A DNA stretch of 61,897 bases from contig NZ_VITI01000024.1 of NCBI RefSeq assembly GCF_007827795.1, positions 1 through 61,897 of the forward strand, read 5' to 3'. The notes beneath the pieces were generated by a model. It saw nothing but the letters and a program-made list of their open reading frames with translations. It was not told the origin of the DNA and made no database searches. A program made the position numbers and the translations under genes. Position 1 is the first letter of the stretch. Each line of letters starts with the position of its first letter. Origin of the DNA: Azospirillum brasilense (GTDB taxonomy: Bacteria; Pseudomonadota; Alphaproteobacteria; Azospirillales; Azospirillaceae). Below are positions 33,402 through 43,430 of the stretch, in pieces.

Positions 33402-35326
33402 GTTTACGGAAATCACGCAACAACGCGGTCGGCCCCCAGGTGCACGACCAGACCAGACGGCAGACGCGTTATTGGCGCACTGTCGTCTTTCGTCTCGTCT
33501 ATGTGCTTCTGTCCGTTGTGGCCGGCTTTGCCGGCGCGACGCAGTATTTCGCAAATGAGTTTGGGTTTCACCCCTCTCTCGGCCCGAATGTGCAGCATGT
33601 CTACGCACCGTTCCAGATCGTGCTGTGGGCTGTGCACTATGGGTCTGAATACCCTGATACTCTCATGCGGGCGCAAAGCGTCGGCGGGTTGGTGACCGTT
33701 GCACTGTTCCTCTTCCTCGTGTTGGGGGCGATGATCAAAGCGCGGTCTGTGCGACCAAACGAATTCCTGCACGGGAGTGCGCAGTGGGCGAAACCGGAGC
33801 ACATCAAGGCGGCCGGGCTTCTGTCCGACGCTCCGGAATCCGTTTATGTTGGCGCTTATTACGATAAGCGCGGCGCCGTTACCTATCTTCGTCACTCTGG
33901 TCCCGAACACGTCTTGGCCTACGCTCCGACGCGTTCCGGTAAGGGGGTCGGTCTGGTCATCCCCACTTTGTTGTCGTGGATGGGAAGCACCATCGTTGCC
34001 GACCTGAAAGGCGAACTGTGGGCGCTTACCGCCGGGTGGAGACAGAAGTTTGCGAAGAACCGTGTGCTCCGGTTTGAACCAGCTTCGCGCGAAGGTAGCC
34101 TATCCTGGAACCCGCTGGAGGAAATCCGCTCGACAACGGACAACGCTGGAAATGTCGAATTTGACTTTGGCGATATTCAGAACATTGCAACACTGATCGT
34201 TGATCCGGATGGCAAGGGCTTGGAAAGCCATTGGCAGAAGACAGCGTTTGCGCTCTTGGTGGGCGTCATACACCACGCGAAATATTTGGAAGTGCACCAG
34301 GGCGTGCCCGCAACACTGCCCGGCATCGACCGCTTGCTATCCGATCCCGAGCGCCCCGTTGACGCCTTGTGGAAGGAGATGACCGAATTCCCTCATCTCG
34401 CCGGCCGTCCTCTCGGAACCATCGTTCAGGCGGCTCGGGACATGATGGATCGTCCGGAAGAAGAGGCGGGTAGCGTGCTTTCCACAGCGAAAAGCTACTT
34501 CAGCCTGTACCGTGACCCGGTGGTTGCGGCGAATGTCAGTCGTTGTGATTTCCGTATCAAGGACTTGATGCACTTCGACGTTCCGGTGTCCTTGTACGTG
34601 ATCACTCAGCCCAATGATAAAACACGTCTGCGGCCCCTCGTTCGCCTGCTGTTCAATATGACAGTCCGCCTTCTGGCAGACAAAATGGAGTTCGAAGCCG
34701 GCCGTCCTGTTGCCGCGTACAAGCATCGTCTTCTTGCCATGCTTGATGAATTCACAAGTCTTGGGAAAATGGACATTTTCCAAGAAAGCCTTGCCTTTTT
34801 GGCGGGCTACGGAATTAAACTATACATCATCATACAGGATTTGACTCAGATCAGGTCGCGGGAGACCTATGGTCATGACGAAGCCATCACCAGTAATTGC
34901 CATGTCCAAGTGGCGTATCCCCCCAATCGCGTTGAGACGGCCAAGCACCTGTCAGAACTGACGGGCCAAACCACGATTGTGAAAGACCAGATCACCACAT
35001 CGGGGAAACGGGCTAGTCCGTTGCTCAATCAAGTCAGCGTCACGTCCCAAGAGGTTGGCCGTCCTTTGTTGACGCCAGACGAAGCGATGCGCATGCCATC
35101 GCCTAAAAAGGACGCGGCCGGCATGATTGTCGAACCGGGACACATGGTGATCTACGTGGCGGGGTTCCCGGCCATCTATGGCGTGCAGCCGCTCTATTTT
35201 CAGGACCCGGTCTTTCAGGCGCGTGCGGCCGTTCCGCCGCCGAAGGTCAGCGACCGGACCCAGGCACCCAAGGCCGAGCGCGTTTCGCTGGCCGCTGTTG
35301 AATTGCCAGAACCCGCCGCTCCGTGA
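33398..35326 (+). CDS. traG: TraG type IV coupling protein (VirD4 family)
   Basis: 642 aa. Two N-terminal membrane helices (about residues 28-48 and 80-105) are followed by a RecA-type ATPase domain: Walker A YAPTRSGKGVGLVIPTLL (about residues 174-191) and Walker B LAMLDEFTSLGKMD (about 446-459). It brings the TraI-bound strand to the Trb channel. It is coupled to traI (ATGA) and traF (GTGA). Confidence 0.95.
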   Translation: MSLRKSRNNAVGPQVHDQTRRQTRYWRTVVFRLVYVLLSVVAGFAGATQYFANEFGFHPSLGPNVQHVYAPFQIVLWAVHYGSEYPDTLMRAQSVGGLVTVALFLFLVLGAMIKARSVRPNEFLHGSAQWAKPEHIKAAGLLSDAPESVYVGAYYDKRGAVTYLRHSGPEHVLAYAPTRSGKGVGLVIPTLLSWMGSTIVADLKGELWALTAGWRQKFAKNRVLRFEPASREGSLSWNPLEEIRSTTDNAGNVEFDFGDIQNIATLIVDPDGKGLESHWQKTAFALLVGVIHHAKYLEVHQGVPATLPGIDRLLSDPERPVDALWKEMTEFPHLAGRPLGTIVQAARDMMDRPEEEAGSVLSTAKSYFSLYRDPVVAANVSRCDFRIKDLMHFDVPVSLYVITQPNDKTRLRPLVRLLFNMTVRLLADKMEFEAGRPVAAYKHRLLAMLDEFTSLGKMDIFQESLAFLAGYGIKLYIIIQDLTQIRSRETYGHDEAITSNCHVQVAYPPNRVETAKHLSELTGQTTIVKDQITTSGKRASPLLNQVSVTSQEVGRPLLTPDEAMRMPSPKKDAAGMIVEPGHMVIYVAGFPAIYGVQPLYFQDPVFQARAAVPPPKVSDRTQAPKAERVSLAAVELPEPAAP

Positions 35327-35850
35327 CCTGGACGGCTATCGCCGCCGTGGCGTGCTGCGTCGCCTTTGGCGCCGCCGCCACAGCGGGAGCGCTAGGCGTG
35401 CGCGTCAACACCTCGCCCAGCATCCCGGTAGGCTTCTATCTTGCTCGCGCCGAGCGGGCGCCGACCGTGGGGGATACCGTCTTTGTGTGCCCCCCTGACA
35501 CCACCGCTTTTCAGCTCGCGTTGGCCCGCGGCTACATCGGCGCTGGTCCGTGCGGCGGGAGGTACGAACACGTCTTCAAAGTCATTTTAGCCGCTAAAAG
35601 CGATGTCGTGGAGATCGGCGCCGAAGGCGTGCGCGTCAATGGCCGTCTCCTGCCCGCTAGTGCGCCGATGGACACCGACGCTGCCGGAAGGGCACTCCCA
35701 GCTTTGCGGTATGGCCCGCAGACGCTTCCGCCGGGGGCGGTGCTGCTGATGACCGAAAACCCACGCTCGTTCGACGCCCGGTATTTCGGGCCGTTGGACG
35801 CTTCCCACATCGACGCGGTGGTGACGCCGCTTCTCACTTGGTCGGAGTGA
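35323..35850 (+). CDS. traF: TraF S26 peptidase / pilin-cyclising protease
   Basis: 175 aa from GTG 35323. After one membrane helix, NTSPSIPVGFYLA carries the catalytic Ser in the SPSIP context, and VILAAKSDVVEIG holds the general-base Lys (Lys92; RK2 uses Lys89). In RP4, TraF matures and cyclises the TrbC pilin. A perfect KorB operator (35586-35598) overlaps exactly the codons for ILAAK, including the catalytic lysine. Confidence 0.92.
   Translation: MTWTAIAAVACCVAFGAAATAGALGVRVNTSPSIPVGFYLARAERAPTVGDTVFVCPPDTTAFQLALARGYIGAGPCGGRYEHVFKVILAAKSDVVEIGAEGVRVNGRLLPASAPMDTDAAGRALPALRYGPQTLPPGAVLLMTENPRSFDARYFGPLDASHIDAVVTPLLTWSE
35586..35598. promoter_or_regulatory. KorB operator (OB) inside traF
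   Basis: A perfect TTTAGCCGCTAAA in coding sequence, reading as Ile-Leu-Ala-Ala-Lys at the active-site lysine. No promoter is evident here, so a partition or long-range silencing site is more likely. Confidence 0.8.
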
Positions 35851-35855
35851 TGACC

Positions 35856-38036
35856 ATGCGCGTTTTTATTGCCGAAAAGCCGGAACTTGCGAAAGCCATC
35901 GTGGAAGGTCTGGGGGGCGGCAGCCGTAAGGGCGGCTACATTGAATGCGGCGCCGACGCCGTGACGTGGTGCTTCGGGCACATGCTCCAATTGCTCGACC
36001 CGGAAGAATATGATGCGCGGTATGAGCGTTGGTCATTCGACACGCTCCCATTCTCCTTCATCCCCTGGAAAAAGCGCCCTTCCGACGACAAGCACGAGCA
36101 GTTGGGTGTCATCGTGTCGTTGCTCAAGCGCGCCCGTAGCGTGGTCCATGCTGGCGACCCCGACCCCGAGGGGCAATTGCTCGTGGACGAGGTGCTGGAA
36201 CACGCCGGGTATACAGGACCCGTCCAAAGGCTTCTCATCAACGACAACAACGTTGCCGTCGTCAAACGCTCGCTTGCAACGATGCGGGACAATCGGGACT
36301 TCGCTGGCCTGTCGGCCGCCGCCGAGGCGCGGGCCGTCGGTGACCAGCTCTACGGCTACAACCTCACCAGGGCGTACACCTTGGCGGCCCGCGCCGCCGG
36401 CTATGATGGCACGCTTTCCGTGGGGCGCGTGCAGACGCCAATTCTCGGCCTCGTCGTTCGGCGGTGCCGCGCCAACGCCGGGCATACCAAGGCGTTTTAT
36501 TTTGTTGTGCGCGGGAGCTTCCGGTTCGGTGACCTGGAGTTCACCGCCCGATACCAGATTGGCCGGGACGATCCGACCGATGAAAAGGGCAGGTTGAACG
36601 AACAGGCGTTTGCCGAGGCGGTTGCCGCCGATGCTGCGGGCAAACCGGCTGTCGTGGCGGACACCCAGACCGTCAAGAAGACCGCGGCGCCACCCCTGCC
36701 TTACAACCTGCTGAAGTTGCAGACCGACGCGTCACGCAAGTTCGGGCTGAAGCCCGACGCTGTGAAGGACATCACCCAGGCTTTGCGCGAAAAGCACAAG
36801 CTCATCACCTACAATCGAAGCGATTGCGAATATCTCAGCGAGGAGCAACACCCGGACGCTCCCGGTGTTCTTGCCGCCATTGCGGCCACGGCTCCGGTTC
36901 TCGCGGCGGCGTGCGGCAAGGCCAATCCTGCCTTAAAAAGCCGTGCCTTCAACTCGGCCAAGGTCAGCGCCCACCACGCCATCATCCCGACGCAAACGGC
37001 GGGCGACCTGGAGGCCCTGACCGACGCCGAGCGCAAAATCTACTTGCTGATTGCAAGGGCGTACCTTGCTCAGTTCTGGTCCCCGCATCTCTTTGACCAA
37101 ACCACCGTCGTACTCGACGCGGGCGGGCGCCGCTTCGCGTGCCGGGCGAACGTCACCACCGCCGCCGGGTGGCGCGTGCTCTACCGCAACGACGACGGCA
37201 ACGAAGATTTGCAGGGCGACGACGAAGACCTGTCGTCGGACCTGCGCCCGTTGACGAAAGGGCAGGGGGGGGCATGCACGACCGCGACGGCGGACCGTCA
37301 GGAAACGAAGCCTCCGCCCCTCTACACGATCGCAACGCTTTTGAGCGACCTCACGCGCGTTGCGAAATACGTCCGTGACGACCAGCTCCGCGCGGCGCTG
37401 ATCGCCAAGGACGCCGGCAAAGAGGGGGAGCATGGCGGAATCGGCACGCCGGCCACCCGCGACACCATTCTAGCCACGCTCTTTCAGCGCGGCTTGCTCG
37501 CCGAAGAGGGCAAGACGGTTATCAGCACAGCGGCCGGCAACGACCTGTATGACGCTTTGCCTGACGACGCGCGTTTTCCTGACCTGACCGCGGTGTGGCA
37601 CGGCCAACAGCAGGAGATCGAGGCGGGCCGCCTGACCGTCCATTCGTTCATCAACGACCTAATGGGGCACGTCGGCGCCGAAGTCGCGCGGGTGCGCGAG
37701 AAAGGCATGTCGATGAACGTCAAGGTTCACTCATGCCCCAAATGTTCGAAGCCTTTGAGGCGTCGCAAGAGCGACAAGGGCGTCTTCTGGGGATGCACCG
37801 GATATCCGGAATGCACCGTGACGTACCAGGACGCCAATGGTGAACCAGCGCTTAACCAAAAGCCGTCTCCGTATAAATGCCCGAGTTGCAAGAGCCCTCT
37901 GGTCCGCAAGTCCAGTTCGCAGAAAAAAGGATTCTTCTGGAGTTGTTTAGGTTATCCTGACTGCAAGTGCAGCTATCCCGACGCAAGCGGAAAGCCTGTA
38001 CTCGCACGTAAACCTAAGCCAAAAACCAAAGGGTGA
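35856..38036 (+). CDS. traE: TraE-like DNA topoisomerase III
   Basis: 726 aa from ATG 35856 (GGAG 8 nt upstream; ATG 35850 overlaps the traF stop). The Toprim domain starts RVFIAEKPELAKAI and contains AGDPDPEGQLLVDEV. The active-site region is HKLITYNRSDCEYL with Tyr as nucleophile, and SVGRVQTPILGLVV is also conserved. Two C-terminal zinc-finger units (about residues 626-658 and 674-710, CPKC...C...C type) follow. It relaxes or decatenates DNA during transfer. Confidence 0.92.
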   Translation: MRVFIAEKPELAKAIVEGLGGGSRKGGYIECGADAVTWCFGHMLQLLDPEEYDARYERWSFDTLPFSFIPWKKRPSDDKHEQLGVIVSLLKRARSVVHAGDPDPEGQLLVDEVLEHAGYTGPVQRLLINDNNVAVVKRSLATMRDNRDFAGLSAAAEARAVGDQLYGYNLTRAYTLAARAAGYDGTLSVGRVQTPILGLVVRRCRANAGHTKAFYFVVRGSFRFGDLEFTARYQIGRDDPTDEKGRLNEQAFAEAVAADAAGKPAVVADTQTVKKTAAPPLPYNLLKLQTDASRKFGLKPDAVKDITQALREKHKLITYNRSDCEYLSEEQHPDAPGVLAAIAATAPVLAAACGKANPALKSRAFNSAKVSAHHAIIPTQTAGDLEALTDAERKIYLLIARAYLAQFWSPHLFDQTTVVLDAGGRRFACRANVTTAAGWRVLYRNDDGNEDLQGDDEDLSSDLRPLTKGQGGACTTATADRQETKPPPLYTIATLLSDLTRVAKYVRDDQLRAALIAKDAGKEGEHGGIGTPATRDTILATLFQRGLLAEEGKTVISTAAGNDLYDALPDDARFPDLTAVWHGQQQEIEAGRLTVHSFINDLMGHVGAEVARVREKGMSMNVKVHSCPKCSKPLRRRKSDKGVFWGCTGYPECTVTYQDANGEPALNQKPSPYKCPSCKSPLVRKSSSQKKGFFWSCLGYPDCKCSYPDASGKPVLARKPKPKTKG

Positions 38037-38040
38037 CCTG

Positions 38041-38262
38041 ATGGCCGACAGCACCAGCCCCAATGACGCTGACCTTATGCCCGTGGACTTAGCGGCGGGC
38101 GACGGCGACGCCGTGTCCGCCTTCATGCTCGACATGGAAGTGCCCGGCGCCGTCGCCGAGGTGGACCCCGAGGACGCCGAAAGGGCAGGGGCCTTTGAGG
38201 AGCACGCCCTGTCGGCGGAAGACGCTCTCCAGGCGCGCTTTGACGTTCGCGAGGCGGCGTGA
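38041..38262 (+). CDS. traD: TraD small acidic protein
   Basis: 73 aa, strongly acidic (VEVDPEDAERAGAFEEHALS and similar). It lies between topoisomerase and primase genes as RK2 traD does, and its stop overlaps the traC start (TGATG). RK2 TraD has no known function, and similarity here is mainly positional. Translation is clearly coupled to traC. Confidence 0.65.
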   Translation: MADSTSPNDADLMPVDLAAGDGDAVSAFMLDMEVPGAVAEVDPEDAERAGAFEEHALSAEDALQARFDVREAA

Positions 38263-41200
38263 TGGCCGACCGCCTGAACCAGAGCGGTCCGGACAAGGAC
38301 CGTAAGAGCTTTGCCGACCGCGTAGCGGAAAAGCTCATTGACGCCATGGAAAAGGGAACGGCTCCATGGCAGAAGCCCTGGAGCGCCGGGACGGCTGATT
38401 TCCTGCCCCACAACCCAACCACCGGCAAGCGGTACCGTGGCATCAACGCCCTGATGCTCTCAGCGCAGGGCCGCGATGACACGCGGTGGATGACCTACAA
38501 CCAGGCACAAACCCAGGGCGCTCAGGTCCGGAAGGGCGAACGCGGCACCCCGGTCCAGTTCTGGCAGTACACCGACCGCCAGGAGCGGCGGGACGAGCAA
38601 GGAAAGCCTGTTCTCGATCCCATGACCGGGAAGCCGGTGATGGACGAGGTGAAGTTGGAGCGACCGCGCGTCTTTACCGCCGTCGTCTTCAACGGCGAAC
38701 AGATCGACGGTTTGCCGCCGCCCGCCGACGTCCGTCCGGTGACGTGGAATCCCATCGAGAAGGCCGAAGCCATTCTTGCGGCCTCCGGCGCGGACATTCG
38801 GCATTCGAACCAAGGCGGCGCGTTCTACGCGCCCGGGCGCGACTTCATCCAGCTCCCCCACAAGGAGCATTTCGCCGAAGCGGCCGGCTACTACGCAACG
38901 GCGCTGCACGAGCTGGGGCACTGGACGGGACACCCCTCGCGCCTAGAGCGCGACCTTGCGCATCCTTTCGGGTCCGAAGGCTACGCGAAGGAAGAATTGC
39001 GCGCCGAAATCGCCTCAATGATCCTCGGCAATGATCTCGCCATCGGCCACGATCCCGGCCAGCACGCGGCCTATGTCCAGTCGTGGATTAAGGCGCTGAA
39101 GGACGATCCCATGGAAATCTTCCGCGCCGCCGCCGACGCGGAGAAGATTGCGACTTATGTCGTCGGTCTTGAGCAACGCCAGGAACAGCAAAAAAGTATA
39201 AGTTTTGGGATCGATCACCCGATTCCCAACGATGGACAGCAGTACTATGCGCGCGTTCTGTCTCCCAACGACCCCGGAGGGCAGACCACCAGCTTTCATT
39301 GGGTGGAGGGGCGCAGCTCATGGAAGACGCAGGACGAAGCGGTTGAGGCTTTCAACTCGCATGTCCATTCGCCTGTTCACAATCACCTGACCTCTGACGA
39401 GGCTCTTAAAAAGGCCCTGGTAAATACTGGGGAGGGATGGAGTCTTCCCGTTGGCAACGGGATCATGTGTGGTGTCGCCGTCGAACCCGGCGCCACCGTG
39501 CGCGAGGCGGTTGCCGACCTGGAAAGTGCTGAAGGCGTGTCTGCACCGGATCGCGTGGAACTCTGGATCGGCGCAGCACCGCAAAAAGCCAACCTTGCAG
39601 CGGGTCCAATTCTTGACGGCGACGTGTTCATTCCGCATGAGCGCGTTCTAATAGCTCCGTTGGCGCAAAGCCAAAAGGCGTCAACAGAGATCGCGGCCGA
39701 ACCCCTTGCCCGGACATCTTCACTGACGGACAACGGGCCGTCCAAACGGACCATTGACGGGGTTGCCGCTCAGAGCACCGCGGTTCGCTTGCTGACCGCT
39801 TTGGCTCGGCGCGCCGAAGCCGTAGCCGATGCGGTGACAACCGCCGCAGCCCGCCTCGCGTCGCGCGTGGTCAATCTGCACCCTCCGGCAGTCCTGTCCG
39901 CGTCCCTGGAGCGCGCAGGGGTCACCACCTTTGCCGACGCCCCTCCGGAAAGCACAGGCCCCATTGACGACGCCTTGCGCGAGAGCGCGGCGCGCGTGGC
40001 GCAGGGTGGTCCTGCCATTGACCGGGCTATGCGTCTCATCGACCCAGAAGGCGCGCGTTCTGGTCCTGGAGCCGATGCCGGCGACCGTGCCGCCGCGGCC
40101 TTGGCCGCTGCGGCTTTGGGCATGAGCGGACATCTGCACCTGGACCAGCCGCAACCGCTTGCGGTCGAAATCGCCCATGCCCCAGAGGCGGCGGAACCGG
40201 TGGCGGCCGCTCCCTCTCGGGACCGGCATCGCGACGGCTTGCAGCCGCAAGCCAAGGCGGTCCGCCTGCTCACCGATCTTGCGCAACGAGCCGACCTTGC
40301 CGGCGACGCACACACCGCCGAGACGGTCCGCCTCGCTTCGCGCGTGGTCAACCAGCACCCGCCGGCCAACCTGTCCGCGTCCCTGGAGCGTGCCGGGTTC
40401 AATCTCTTCGCCGGGTATCCGGACGCCCCGCCGAAAAGCATCGGCCCGGCCGAGGACGCCTTGCGCGAGAGCGCAGGGCGTGTTGGGCAAGGTGGCCCGG
40501 TCATCGACCGCGCCACGCGTCTTCTCGACCCGGAGGGAACGCGCTTTGCGTCCACCTCCGACGCGGGTGACCCGCGGGCCATGGCCTTGGCCGTCGCAGC
40601 TCTGACAATGAGCGGTCATCTGCATCTGGACCAACCGAAGGCGCTTACGGTTGAGATCGCGACGGGGCTTGCGCCAGCCCCCACCACAGGGCTTGCGCCA
40701 ACCCCAGAGGCGGCCGAACCGGTGGTGGCCCGTCCCTCACGGGAACGGCATCGAGACGGCTTGGAGCCGCAGGCCAAGGCGGTCCGCCTGCTCACCGACC
40801 TTGCACAACGGGCCGACCTTGCCGGCGACGCGCACACCGCCGAGACGGTCCGCCTCGCCTCGCGCGTCGTCAGCCAGCAACCGCCGGCCAACCTGTCGGT
40901 GTCACTGAAGCGTGCGGGGTTCAACACCTTTGCCGGATATCCGGACGCTGCGCCTCAAAGCACAGGTCCGATTGAAGATGCCTTGCGCGAGAGCGCAGGA
41001 CGCGTGGAGCAAGGTGGCCCGATCATCGACCGGGCCACGCGTCTTCTTGATCCGGAGGGAACGCGCTTTGCCTCCGGTACCGATGCGAGCGACCGCCGGG
41101 CCATGGCCTTGGCCGTCGCAGCTCTGACGATGAGCGGCCATCTGCACCTTGAGCGACCACAGCCGCTTGCGGTCGAGATCGCCGCGGGCCTGGACGGATT

Positions 41201-43274
41201 GCGGGAAGCTCCGGAAACCCCGCAACGGTCAATCGACGGGGAGGCAGCGCAGGAAACCGCGGCTAAGCTCCTGTTCGATTTGGCGCTTCGAGCGAACATC
41301 GGCGGCGACTTGGTAAGCGCGGACAGCGTTCGCCAGTCTGCGTATGCGCTTCAAAGAATGACGCCAAACGATGTCTTGGTGGCGCTGGAGCGCTCTGGTG
41401 TGCATGGAAACGCTGACTCTGGTTTGAGCGGGGATTCGAGCCAAGATTCCTTGCTCGTGAGCGCTGCGCGTGTTGGGCAAGGTGGCCCGATCATCGACCG
41501 CGCCACGCGCCTTCTTGACCCGGAGGGCGTGCGCTCCGGTCTCGGCGGCGACATGGCCGACCGCCGGGCCATGGCCTTGGCCGTCGCCGCCCTGACCATG
41601 AAAGGGCACATCGACCTCAGCGCTTCCGAACCGGCGGCGATTGAAATCGCCGTTGCTCCGCCCGTTCACACCCCGCCCCAGATCGACAGGGCGCAGGTTG
41701 ATGCCGACGCTGCGCGAGTGCAGGAGGTTCGTCAGCGAGAGCAGGCGCAAGCCCTCAATGCCGCCGCCACCACGGAGGACGCCGCCACGATGCGAAATGA
41801 GCGCCGTGATGTAGAGGCGCAGGCCACCCAGAACGCGGAACGGCAGCAAAGCGCCGAACGCACGTACATCAATGTTCCGTTCACCGAAAAGAACGAAGCG
41901 AAGGACATGGGTGCGAAATGGGATCGCGCTGCGGAAAGCTGGTACGTTCCAGCCGGCGCCGACGCCGCCAAGTTCGCCAAATGGCCCACCCATTCCCCGG
42001 CCCCCAAGTCGGATCGCACATACCTCGCTGTTCCGTACGCCGAGCGGAACGATGCTCGCTCTTTGGGCGCGCAATGGGATGGAAAGGCCAAAAGCTGGTA
42101 CGCTCCGCCCACGGCGCAGCTCGCCCAGCTCGCCAAGTGGCTTCCGGAGAACGTCGAGCGCCAGCAGGCGCCCGCCCTCGATCCCCGCAGTGAGTTCGCC
42201 CAGATCCTGAAGGGCCTCGACATGGCGGTGGACGGCGACCACCCAATTCCAGACGGCAAGACGCACCGCATCCGTCTGAACACTGACAAAGGGAAGGAGA
42301 CGAGCGGTTTCTATGTGTTCCACCTGGACGAAGGCCGCCCGGCCGGCTACGCGCGGAACAACCGGACAGGCGATGAAACACGGTGGAAGGCCAAGGGCTA
42401 CCATCTCGACAGCACGGACCGGGCGAAGCTCGCCGCCCAGGCCGCGGTGACGCAGCAGCGCCGCGCCAAGGAGTTGGACCAGCAATATGAGCGCGTCGCG
42501 CAGGAAACCGAAGCGCGTCTCACCGGCCTGAAGCCAGTTTCGGACAGCGAAATGACTCCGTACCTTGCACAGAAACGCGTAACGGCCAGCTCGGGGGTCT
42601 ACCGCGATGGCGACGCCACGGTGGTTCCCGCGATTGACGTGACGGGCAAAGTCTGGACGGCGCAGACCATCGGCGACCCTGCCCTGGGTGGCGGCACCGT
42701 CAAGAGCTTTGCCAAGGGCGGCAAGAAATCCGGCACGTTCCACCCTCTCGGCGGAATGGCGGAGCTTGCCAAGGCGCCCGCGATCATCATCGCGGAAGGC
42801 TACGCCACGGCCGCCAGCTTGCGCGACGGTGGCAACTTCGCCACCGTCTGTGCCTTTGACGCCGGCAACATGCCGGCCGTCGCCAAGGCTTTGGCCGAGC
42901 ACTTTCCAACAAAACCGATCATCCTTGCGGCGGATGAGAACAGCATCGGGCGCGAAGGAAAAATGGTCACAGTGGGCCGGGACAAGGCACAGGAGGCCGC
43001 CGACGCCGTAGGGGGGACGGTCATGCTTCCAGTGTTCCGCAATCCGACCACCGGCAGTAAGGGATTGACCGACTTCAACGACATGGCGAACCAGGACGCT
43101 TACGGCCGTGAAGCCGTGGCCCGAAGCGTCAAGGCCGCCGTTCAGATCGCCCACAGGCGACAGGCGGAACGAGCGCCGCAGGCCCAGCAGCAGGACCAGA
43201 GCTTGCAGCGTGGGAAGGTGCTGGAGGCCGTTGGGCAGGCGAACACCCAACGCCTCAGTCGCGGCCGTCGCTGA
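38262..43274 (+). CDS. traC: TraC-like giant primase with ArdC N-terminus and internal repeats
   Basis: 1670 aa. The N-terminus is an ArdC/DUF1738-type ssDNA-binding domain (APWQKPWSAG, YRGINALML) joined to a zincin motif ALHELGHWTG (about residues 212-221). Next come an unassigned region (about 310-490) and four about 140-aa repeats (about 502-640, 660-805, 833-975, 991-1132). Each repeat has AVRLL.DLA..A, LSASLERAG and IDRATRLLDPEG. Two DUF5710 units (about 1200 and 1255; YINVPFTEKNEAKDMGAKWD) precede a TraC-type Toprim primase end (IIIAEGYATAASL, ILAADEN). The longest RK2 TraC form is 1061 aa; the repeats account for much of the excess. It probably primes the transferred strand and may protect it. 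Confidence 0.87.
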   Translation: MADRLNQSGPDKDRKSFADRVAEKLIDAMEKGTAPWQKPWSAGTADFLPHNPTTGKRYRGINALMLSAQGRDDTRWMTYNQAQTQGAQVRKGERGTPVQFWQYTDRQERRDEQGKPVLDPMTGKPVMDEVKLERPRVFTAVVFNGEQIDGLPPPADVRPVTWNPIEKAEAILAASGADIRHSNQGGAFYAPGRDFIQLPHKEHFAEAAGYYATALHELGHWTGHPSRLERDLAHPFGSEGYAKEELRAEIASMILGNDLAIGHDPGQHAAYVQSWIKALKDDPMEIFRAAADAEKIATYVVGLEQRQEQQKSISFGIDHPIPNDGQQYYARVLSPNDPGGQTTSFHWVEGRSSWKTQDEAVEAFNSHVHSPVHNHLTSDEALKKALVNTGEGWSLPVGNGIMCGVAVEPGATVREAVADLESAEGVSAPDRVELWIGAAPQKANLAAGPILDGDVFIPHERVLIAPLAQSQKASTEIAAEPLARTSSLTDNGPSKRTIDGVAAQSTAVRLLTALARRAEAVADAVTTAAARLASRVVNLHPPAVLSASLERAGVTTFADAPPESTGPIDDALRESAARVAQGGPAIDRAMRLIDPEGARSGPGADAGDRAAAALAAAALGMSGHLHLDQPQPLAVEIAHAPEAAEPVAAAPSRDRHRDGLQPQAKAVRLLTDLAQRADLAGDAHTAETVRLASRVVNQHPPANLSASLERAGFNLFAGYPDAPPKSIGPAEDALRESAGRVGQGGPVIDRATRLLDPEGTRFASTSDAGDPRAMALAVAALTMSGHLHLDQPKALTVEIATGLAPAPTTGLAPTPEAAEPVVARPSRERHRDGLEPQAKAVRLLTDLAQRADLAGDAHTAETVRLASRVVSQQPPANLSVSLKRAGFNTFAGYPDAAPQSTGPIEDALRESAGRVEQGGPIIDRATRLLDPEGTRFASGTDASDRRAMALAVAALTMSGHLHLERPQPLAVEIAAGLDGLREAPETPQRSIDGEAAQETAAKLLFDLALRANIGGDLVSADSVRQSAYALQRMTPNDVLVALERSGVHGNADSGLSGDSSQDSLLVSAARVGQGGPIIDRATRLLDPEGVRSGLGGDMADRRAMALAVAALTMKGHIDLSASEPAAIEIAVAPPVHTPPQIDRAQVDADAARVQEVRQREQAQALNAAATTEDAATMRNERRDVEAQATQNAERQQSAERTYINVPFTEKNEAKDMGAKWDRAAESWYVPAGADAAKFAKWPTHSPAPKSDRTYLAVPYAERNDARSLGAQWDGKAKSWYAPPTAQLAQLAKWLPENVERQQAPALDPRSEFAQILKGLDMAVDGDHPIPDGKTHRIRLNTDKGKETSGFYVFHLDEGRPAGYARNNRTGDETRWKAKGYHLDSTDRAKLAAQAAVTQQRRAKELDQQYERVAQETEARLTGLKPVSDSEMTPYLAQKRVTASSGVYRDGDATVVPAIDVTGKVWTAQTIGDPALGGGTVKSFAKGGKKSGTFHPLGGMAELAKAPAIIIAEGYATAASLRDGGNFATVCAFDAGNMPAVAKALAEHFPTKPIILAADENSIGREGKMVTVGRDKAQEAADAVGGTVMLPVFRNPTTGSKGLTDFNDMANQDAYGREAVARSVKAAVQIAHRRQAERAPQAQQQDQSLQRGKVLEAVGQANTQRLSRGRR

Positions 43275-43288
43275 CCGGCCGATTGCAG

Positions 43289-43310
43289 CAGGGGGGCATT
43301 AGCTCCCCTG
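43289..43310 (+). terminator. Hairpin after traC
   Basis: CAGGGG pairs with CCCCTG, 14 bp after the traC stop. It is short and has no T-run, so termination is only suggested. Confidence 0.4.
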
Positions 43311-43430
43311 CCCCGCACGAAGCAACACACCATTGCGCGCGAAAAGTTTATTCGAGTTCACCACTATACTTGTTTGCTCTGCGCCCGTGACGTATTGTTT
43401 AGGTCTTACGCCAGATAAATAGGGTCTTTC

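Noticed and set aside
41229..43250. Long minus-strand open frame opposite traC
   Set aside because: The plus strand carries the conserved Toprim and DUF5710 motifs of TraC; the antisense product shows no domain.
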